Assembly (NCBI GenBank): GCA_019022495.1
Contig: JAFEKR010000012.1
Coordinates: forward strand, 186,001-250,000
Length of the DNA: 64,000 nt
Origin: Epichloe hybrida
Lineage: Eukaryota; Ascomycota; Sordariomycetes; Hypocreales; Clavicipitaceae
Direction: 5' to 3'
The notes under the pieces were generated by a model. The model saw nothing but the letters and a program-made list of their open reading frames with translations, did no database searches and was not told the origin of the DNA. Positions 55,761 to 64,000 of the stretch are shown here, piece by piece; within the stretch, counting starts at the first letter, position 1, and every line of letters starts with the position of its first letter. Made by a program: the position numbers and the translations under genes.

Positions 55761-57837
55761 GAGTAATCGTCCACAACACAACACGAATGTCTCGTATAAG
55801 ACAAGCCAACAGCACCAGCACCGCCGCTGCGGTCATGCAAAACATATGCATTCGAACGACGATCTTGCCCATCCAATCTTGGCAACCCGCGATTGCGCAC
55901 ATCTAGCATGCGAGTACTGGCGTACGCAGGACGAATTGACGAAACGTACCTTCTCATCTTTTACTACATTGGCCCCCCTTTCTTTACATGTTGTTCGCAG
56001 AACACAGGACTAGAGTCCCAACTACGGCTGGGGGATCAGTTTTGACGACATACCTCATACGGATGGTGAACCTGCCTGCGTCAATCGTCCGAGGAGGAAA
56101 GCAGCTGACCGACACGATACCTCATTTCTTTACCTTGTGCCCATTTATTTTACTTGGGGCTATTTTTCTTCTTCCCTTGTTTCACGCCTACTTTTTCATT
56201 CCCCTTTTCGTCTTACTTTGATGCGTCATCTCTTTTTACCGTTTGTCTTGCAATCTGAAGGATTCTCTGCACTATATATGTTTCCGCTGATTCTGACCGA
56301 CCAACTCGGGTTTGGTGGTGAGCGAGCGGGTGTACTAATTTTTCACACGGTCTTCCATGTCCTCGATGGCCTCTCTCTTTTTCTTTTCCTTGCGTTCTCT
56401 GCTTTTTTGACGCGCGGCGAGATTTTTTTTTTTTTTTTTTTTTTTTGCTACACCCTGGGCCATCTTAAGGAAAGAAATACTATGAAAAAGCAATCCAGAG
56501 AGCATGACGCGAGTCCAGAGGCACACCAAAAATTAATAAAAAGGTTTTGTACGCGTCCGGGTAGCTGTGGTGGGAAAGCGGAGTTATGTTGACCGTGAGT
56601 TCTAGAGAAGTAGTGTTGGAGAGGAGGGCTATACCAGGAATTATCCGACCTCAAGATAATACACTACGATGATCCAAGCGATCCGTATATGATTGGAACA
56701 CAGTTTTATTCATGCGCTTCAATCTAGTCCATGCCGTCGCGATCGATGACGGTGCCACCATGGTTTATCCATGAACTGAGCGAAGAGCAAGGTTGGACAC
56801 CTCTCACACACACACAGGATGGTCTACACTACTCCCGGGTAGGTACGTAAAGACGGGCACCCGTCTCGTTTCCACGATTTTGTTCCATCTTGTGGTTGGG
56901 ATCGTGTCAAAGCTAGACGTTTTCAAACATGTCTGTATCTACCCGACGCACATTCGGATCTCGCTCGAGGGGTTGGTCTCACCGGAGGGACCTGGCGATG
57001 TAGGTGGTTGAATGTCGCGAGTTGCTGCCCTGGTCTTCTTCTTCACACCCGAGGAGATGGGTGTTGGGTGTCCGGCCCAATATACATACATGTATATGTA
57101 TATATAAATGCATACATGGATGAATACATGTGGATGAATGGCGACGTCATCCTGTATTACTGCGAGGCAAAGGCACAGTATGTGGAAAACTACAAATTTT
57201 CATTTCTTTCTAATACTGTCCACCAGTGGTTCTCATCAACACGTTGGATTCAACAATGAACAACAACTGCACACGTATAAGGAGCCATCTACACTCGTCG
57301 AGCTCGTACAGAGTCGCGCGCTCTTATAACATGAGCAGACAGATTTTCTGGCGTGTTGACGCAGGTTCGCTTTCCCCGGAAGATGATGGGATGATGATGA
57401 ATACGCAACGATTACAGAATATGATGCCATGTACTCACTCGCCACAAGCTCGTTTCCATATGTACGGCTTGCAGAAATGGCGAGGGAAATGCTTCAAATT
57501 CAGCCAAGAGCCATCAGGATAGCTGATTAATATACCCAATTCGAGGGGGGAGAAAACCGGCCAGTGGACGACGATGTTTTGCTTTCATCGCAAGTCATTT
57601 CCCGACGACCTGGGAGTCATGATCAACCCCGTGTAATGTTGATTGACCCTTTTTCACAGAGTTTTGTCGTGTCATTGGCGCTAGAAATAAAGGTTGGCAG
57701 AAAAAGCTGAAACAAGGCCGGGCCGGCCATGAGGCAGGTGCGTGCACGTGCGTGTGTCATGCCACTGGCCAGACAGGGCTTAGGGTGTGATCCACGAGCC
57801 GGTGCAAAGTTTGCACTGACATTACATAGTACAAATT
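55761..57837. other. intergenic region, 2.1 kb
   Basis: G beta 3' flank, a T24 tract at about 56421-56446, and a TATACATACATG/ATGTATATAT-rich patch at 57081-57120. No gene recognised. GC content falls sharply at about 57838. Confidence 0.5.
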
Positions 57838-59137
57838 GTATGTGAATCTATATAGGGCGGCCACTTTATACTATTATGGCTTACTTCTAGGGCTTTTTTT
57901 CACTACCTTTATATAAGGGAACTATTATAATAGTAGCTCTTCCTTTCTATAGCTTTAATATAATAGGATTATTATAATTTACTAGTAAATATTATATAAT
58001 TTAAATACCTATTATAACTATATCCTAAAGCACCTAATTATAGGTATTTAAACCCCCTTAAATTTATTAGACTAATAATTAAACCCTTTTCTTTCTTAAA
58101 TTACTTCTTAAAGCTTACTATAAGTAATAGCTTAATAATAGTAAGATTAGTATTATTTAAGATATTCTTAAAAGCTTTATTCCTATATTTATAAGGAAAT
58201 TCCTATAATATTAATAGTCTTTAAATACTATTAAGAACTAATATAAGTATATATTCTTTACACTAGCTAGCTAACTTTGTAGCTGTTCCTAGTACTCTAT
58301 CCGCTTAGTTAAGAGAGAAAACCCTTTACTAGGAAGAAAAACCCCCTTATGTCTATTAATAGGCTAGCGCTAACCCTTTTCTAGGTTTACACCGCATTAG
58401 GTGTGATTAATTATAGGTGTTTAGTGCTAGCTTACGCTAGCCTTATCCTAAAGAAAAAAAAAAAAAGGAAAAAGTATAGTAGTAGTCCTAACTAGCTCCC
58501 TTTAGTGCTAGTCTAGTCTTACTTTAACCTAGCTTTATATCTCTTACTTTACCCTAGGGTATAGTGAATTTAGATTTATAATAATAATTCACTTTTTATT
58601 TGCTTTACTTCTAACTCTTCTAGTGCCTTACTTTTTAGCTAAATCTAACCTAGTACTAGTCTAAATATCTTATAAAGTCTAAGTATATGGTTTTATTTAA
58701 TTATAGTAAGGGGTAGTTAATTTAGGCCTAGTAACTAGGCGGTTTTGCTCCTAGATTAGTCACACGCTATCTATGCGTTTGCTTGTCTTATGCTTCGTTT
58801 TCTAGCTAATATTATAGTTAGTCCCCCCCCCCCTCTCTTAAGTATAAAAGAGGGCTCCTCCCTGTCACGGCTTGCACCGAAAGGTTAAGAACGAAGTGAT
58901 AGCTAAGACTATCGCAGTCGCTGCTAGATAGACGCTAGCTAGGGGCAGGTGCGTAAAGGTTTTAATCTCTAACCTAGCACTAATAATATACATAGTCTTT
59001 AATAAATACCTTACTTTATAAGCATATAGCTATCTTATAGCTAGCTAGCCTCTTTATTATTTATATAGCCTAAAGGTTCCTTAAAGACTTACTTTAATAA
59101 ATATCCTATCTTTAACCTTTACACTCCTAATATAATA
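57838..59137 (-). repeat. probable 3' LTR of the chromovirus, about 1.3 kb
   Basis: Right limit set by the polypurine tract; left limit by the composition change and a TGTATG/TGTGAA start. No partner LTR is in the window, so the length is an estimate. A GC-richer island lies at about 58,850-58,965. Confidence 0.5.
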
Positions 59138-61089
59138 CCCCCCTTATATATAATTAACCTTAATTATAAAATAAGCTACTTACTTAAGGTATAATTACTA
59201 TATTAAAGCTTTATAAGGAAAAATAAGATAAGGTACCTTATATTTAGACATATAGGTAAATAAAAAGAAATAATAATAATAATATTACTAATTAAAAATA
59301 ACCCCTTATTATAGTTAGTAATATTCTAATAGTAGCTTATATATAGCTTTACTATAGTAAAATAAATATTATTACCTATTATATAGCTAGAAAAAACAAT
59401 ATAAATAACCTATATTAATTTTTATAATTAGTTAAATAAATAAGGTACCTAATACTAGGGTTTTAAATAGTCTAACTAAAGGGCTTATATTATAGTTACT
59501 ATAAGCTTATAGCTATTAGGTATATATGCATTTAGTAATACTAATAGTTATTATTATAATTTATAAATCACCTATATATAGTGTATTAAATTACTTAAGG
59601 GGTCTAGGCTTAATATAAAAGAGACTAATTTTTCCCCCCTTTTATACTCTTCCTTTCTTTTATAATATCCCTTAACCTTATAAGTTACCCTTACTAGCTA
59701 AGTAATAGCTCTCTTACTACTATTACTTAGTAGTTACTAACCTCTTTTAGTCCCTAATTATTATTATTATTTATCCTTATTTATCTTAGTTTCTTACCCT
59801 TATTTAGCTTATAAGTTTATACTCTTATTAGTATAACTTCCTTATCTAGTCTATTATAGCTAACTTATAGCTAGTTTACTATATCTAAGTCTTATGCCTA
59901 AACTTTACCTTTATTAATACCTTAAGAAAATCTATTAACTAAGAAATCTCCTATAAAGTCTCCCTAAAAGCAAACTTCTTTTAAAATCTTATTATAAGTT
60001 TATTATATCCTTATAGTGTCTTTATTACTAACTTATTACTAGTAAAATAACTTTAAAAAAGATTCTATATATATGCTATTATTAGTAAGTAGTAATATAA
60101 AATATTCTCCTAAAAAACAGTACCTATAAGATTCTAAGATACCTTATTAATAAAAAAACCTTCCTAGCTAAATATAATAAGTCTTTAAGTATAACTTCTT
60201 TACTTACTTATTACTTCTTTATAGCTAATATTTAATAGGCTATTTAATAAAATATACTTATTACTTCTAAAATAATAAAAACTATATTATAGTATATCTC
60301 TTTTAACTAGAATTTACCTAGTTATTACTAATATATTACTAGACTTTAGCTTAAATTATATAGCTTTATAATAAGCTATTTAAACTTATTAAAGCTACTC
60401 CTAAAGGTAACTATTACTATTAAAATAAAGTAAGTATAATTCTATTTCCTAGACACTAGATTATTACTAACTTACTACTAGCCTATTATAAAAGTAAAGA
60501 AAAAGCTATAGAATACTATTTTAGTTTATAAAAATTCTAATAAGTATAGTTATATTTACTATACTTAAATATTTACTAATATTACCTATAAGGCAAAATA
60601 TAATAAATATATTATAATAGCGTTACTAAGTAATACTATAAATCTAGAGACTTAGATTAATAATATAAACTATCTTTACTTTATAGCCTAAAATATCCTA
60701 AAGGTAAGCTTTCTTAATATATATAGCTAATACTTAATTAACTTACTAGTAGTTTATACTAAATACTATTAATTTACCTAAATATATTAGTCTTATTAAG
60801 CTCCTTAGTATACTTTAGGTCTATATATATAAAGAAAGGGATTCTAATAATAAAGATACTCCTAAGGCCTCTTCCTTTATAGCTCCTATAGCTACTAATA
60901 ATAATAAAAGACTAGTAATCTTAGGGGCTAACTCTATTATAAAGGGATAAGTGCTTAGTAGCTATATAATAGATTATTTAAGTTATCTAAGTAAATTAAC
61001 TTTATTTTCTAATATCTTTAGTGTGTTAAGTTATAAGATATAACTACCTTATATTAACTTTATTACTTAGCTATTACTTATAGTTATTA

Positions 61090-61270
61090 ATAATTTCTCT
61101 AGTAATAAAATCCCTTTTTAATACCTAAGAATTCTCTAAAGTATTATAGCCCTTTTATTTAACTAGATATTTATAATGCCTTCTATTATAGTAATATAAA
61201 ATAATTCTCTTAACTTTAAACTCTTATTTATTATCTTTAATAGTATCTTATAGTAAGGATATATCTTCTA
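61090..61270 (-). pseudogene. integrase C-terminal chromodomain relic
   Basis: The complement carries a decayed IEDI start and the aromatic/basic run YKYLVK-stop-KGYN, where the stop is at the Trp position conserved in chromodomains (TGG to TAG by G-to-A). Chromodomains of chromoviruses bind methylated histone H3 and guide integration to heterochromatin. Confidence 0.65.
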
Positions 61271-64000
61271 TATTTATTAGATCCCCTTTAAAAGGTTTAA
61301 GACTAGTAATATTAAATATATTATATAATTAAGTCCTAGGTAGTAATTTTAATTAATATACTAATCTATAACTTCTAATTACCTTTTTAATCTTATAGGG
61401 GCCTAAATACTTTATAGCTAGCTTCTTACTAAGGTATCTTAGGTTAATGTTTTTTATTAATAATAAAACATAGTTACTAACTTTAAACCTTATTAGAGTT
61501 TTTTTCTAGTTATAATATTTTTTATACTAAGTCTATAAGTTACTTAAAAGTTACTTAATTATAGTATGCTTCTCTCTTAGTGCTAAAATCTTACTTTTAG
61601 CTTAATTATTTACTAAAGGAATATTTACTACTACTTACTATAAACCTCTAGGATTATAACCTTATAACGCCTCCGCTAGTGTGTAGCTATGCGTTAAGTA
61701 ATTACTTATATTATATAAATTACGCTATTAATAGGTTATTTACTTAATTAGTCTATTTAGTATAAGTAAAAGCCCTTAAATAATGTTCTAAGACCTAGTT
61801 TAAATGTTTTATCTAACTATCTATCTAGGGGTAAAAAGCAATACTAAGTAGTCGCTTTATTATAAGAAGATAGCAAAAAGTTATCTAGAAACCACTAGTA
61901 AATATAAAACCTTAGTCTATTATAATACCTTCTAGGGCTTTATAGTCTCTAAAAACATATTCTAAGAACATAGTTACTAGCCTATTACTAGTTAGTTATA
62001 TTAAAATAGGGATATAAATACTATATTTTATAAAATAGTTAATAATAACTAAAATTATATTATAGGTTTAATTTAAATCTTTTACTAGTAGAAGTCTAGT
62101 AATAAAATCTATTAATAATTCTTAAAAAGGGTAATTAAGCACTAGTAATATAGCTAGCTTACTATATGGTTTATAATGCCTTAGTTTTAAAGTCTAATAA
62201 TTTACATAAGTGCTAATATATACCTTTATATCTTTCTTTATTATTAGCTAATAATATTAGTTTATAATCTAATAAAGAGTTTTGCTTACTCCTTAGTGCC
62301 TAGTAGTAAGGTTATTATAAGTTAGTAATAAAATTTCTTTCCTTATACCTAGAGAAATAAAAATATAATTCTTAAATATTAATAGCTTAGAGGGTCTAAT
62401 TAACTATATCTAGGATATAGCTAAATTACTACTTTTAAGTAACTTTAATTAACCTATAGCAAAGTTATTGCCTTACTATGCTTTATATAATAAGACTTAA
62501 ATTAGGGGTTTTAATTCTAAGCTCTTTTCTAAAAAGTTAGAGTTAAACTTAAAAGAGGTTCTCTAAATAGATTAGATCCTAGCTATAATATCTCTATAAG
62601 TAATTAGTTTAATAAATGCTTTTAGTCTTATAGGAATATAAATAAGTAACGTTTTTAAGGGCGCCCTTACTACTTACTAGTAATAACCTATACTAGTCTA
62701 TCCCTATTAGCAATAGCTAGTCTAATAGGAAAATTAAAATAATTAAGCAATAAATAATACATACACTAGGTACTAATAGTATTACTATAGCTAGCTTATT
62801 ACTTATTAACTAAAGTATAAAAAGTATTAAATAACCTTACTAATATAACTTTTCTAAGATTATCTAGATTATTAGGTTCTTTAGGAATATAGTTAAGTTA
62901 TGATTTTTTAAAACCCTAGATATTAGCAGTATTATCATAGCGTTATTATAACTAACTATTAGTTATATTAAGTAATGTTTTTATAGAGCCTATAGCATTA
63001 ATAATATTACTATAGTGTTCCTATCTCTTAGTATTTATAAATTTAAATAAAAAGGTAAGAAGTTATATAGTTACTACTTTCTCTTTCCTTACCTTACTTA
63101 TAAAATCTAGTTTTCTTAAAAGTAAGTTAGTAGGATTTAATTTCCCTATATAATATATAATCTTAAAGTTAAAAGGATAAAGCTTATTAAGCGTAGTTAC
63201 TTACTTACTAGTAAGCTTAGGCTTTATAGTAAGGTACTTATAGTTTAAATAATCTATAATAACTTTAATTATATAAGCTAAATAAGCAAGATAGTGTCTC
63301 TATATATAAAAAGCCTCTTAGATAGCTAATAATTCGCTATTAGGTATTAAATATTGTAATTTAGTATTAGTTATTTTTCTTAATATAAATATAACTAGGT
63401 GCTAGTAACCTAGCACTAATATTATAAGTATAGCCCTAATTACATATCTAGATACATTTATCTTCACTCTAAGATACGTAAGTAAGTTAAAATGCACTAA
63501 AATTAGCGCTTCCTAAAATCTTTATTAAAGCTCTCTAAATACTACTATCTTATAGGGTTCTAGTTTAAATATCACTAGTTAATTCCCTCTAAGGCAATCT
63601 ATTAATAGAATAATAACTTTACTATACTATTTAATAAAATAGCGGTAAAATCTAGTAAAACCAAGAAATAACTAAATATTAAAAACACTACGTAGTATTA
63701 GCTAGGTTATAATTGCTTTAACTCTTACTAGGTCTATTATAATACCTTTCTCTAATATCTTAAAGCCTAAAAATTTAACTTTCTTAACTAAAAATTAACA
63801 CTTCTTAAGGTTAATAAAAAGACTTACCTCTTTAAACCTATATAAAACTTGTTTAATATACTTTATATAATCTTTAACCTTACTACTATATATTAGTGTA
63901 TTATCTAGATAGATAATGTAAGTCTTATTAATAAGTCCTTTAAGAGTATTATTAATATACTCCCAAAAAGTCACTAGTATATTAACTAGTTTAAATAGTA

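Larger units (their letters stand above)
57838..64000 (-). mobile_element. RIP-mutated Gypsy chromovirus, 3' portion (continues beyond window)
   Basis: Minus-strand decayed pol reads from right to left. At 63,890-63,930 the reverse transcriptase box is decayed to YLDN with TLIYSSKVKD after it; the thumb reads LFINLKKC and KFLGFKILEKGI. RNase H and integrase follow, with the integrase C-terminal phrase KKLAIKYLGPYKIKKV at about 61,400-61,450. Immediately after lies a chromodomain relic (about 61,100-61,260; KYLVK-KGYNTLEN), placing the element in the chromoviruses. At 59,138-59,143 the complement shows a GGGGGG polypurine end next to TATTATATTAGG, the probable LTR start. Every frame is closed by stops. 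Left border uncertain by about 10 bp; the right end with gag is outside. Confidence 0.85.

Overview
The window is nuclear DNA of a filamentous ascomycete. Genes are short and carry 50-270 bp introns with GTRAGT-type donors and occasional CTAAC-type branch points. The gene set is typical of Pezizomycotina, and the long AT-rich blocks bear the hallmark of repeat-induced point mutation (RIP). The gene sequences look like Sordariomycetes, probably Hypocreales; that placement is inference, with no search behind it.

Layout. 1-14,400 is gene territory: the 3' end of a BAG-domain co-chaperone gene, ribosomal protein uL13 (RPL16), the ER translocon subunit Sec72, a small conserved-looking ORF, a small Cys-rich protein, a decayed gene, and the AP-2 clathrin adaptor mu subunit. 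14,401-23,324 is a complete RIP-mutated Ty3/Gypsy-type LTR element with unusually short 116-bp LTRs and a 5-bp target duplication. It sits 219 bp upstream of the AP-2 mu start codon, between that gene and a divergent PLD-like gene. 23,330-43,077 is a second gene block: a PLD-like phosphodiesterase, a truncated fatty acid hydroxylase relic, a six-Cys GPI-anchored-type surface protein, a four-TM membrane protein, two uncharacterised proteins, the MAPK adaptor Ste50, and serine palmitoyltransferase subunit 2. 43,083-48,737 is a complete RIP-mutated Copia element on the minus strand (143-bp LTRs, TGCAA duplication). 48,743-57,837 holds acetoacetyl-CoA synthetase, which carries an apparent 1-bp frameshift, and the heterotrimeric G protein beta subunit. 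From about 57,838 to the window end lies a third RIP-mutated element, a minus-strand Gypsy chromovirus with a recognisable integrase C-terminal chromodomain; its 5' part lies outside the window.

There is no dedicated gene cluster. The genes are mostly housekeeping (translation, ER import, endocytosis, sphingolipid synthesis) and signalling (Ste50, G beta), separated by gene-free heterochromatin-like blocks. The most informative features are the two LTR pairs. In each pair the two copies differ almost only by transitions, and the mutated state is always on the side facing the element interior, so the RIP tract edges can be read at single-base resolution. Other points worth checking are the AACS frameshift, a 7-nt terminal exon in AP-2 mu, a three-fold internal repeat with a RIP-poor island in the first element, and recurrent GTACGGAGTAC palindromes in intergenic DNA. 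No tRNA, rRNA or CRISPR array was recognised by eye.
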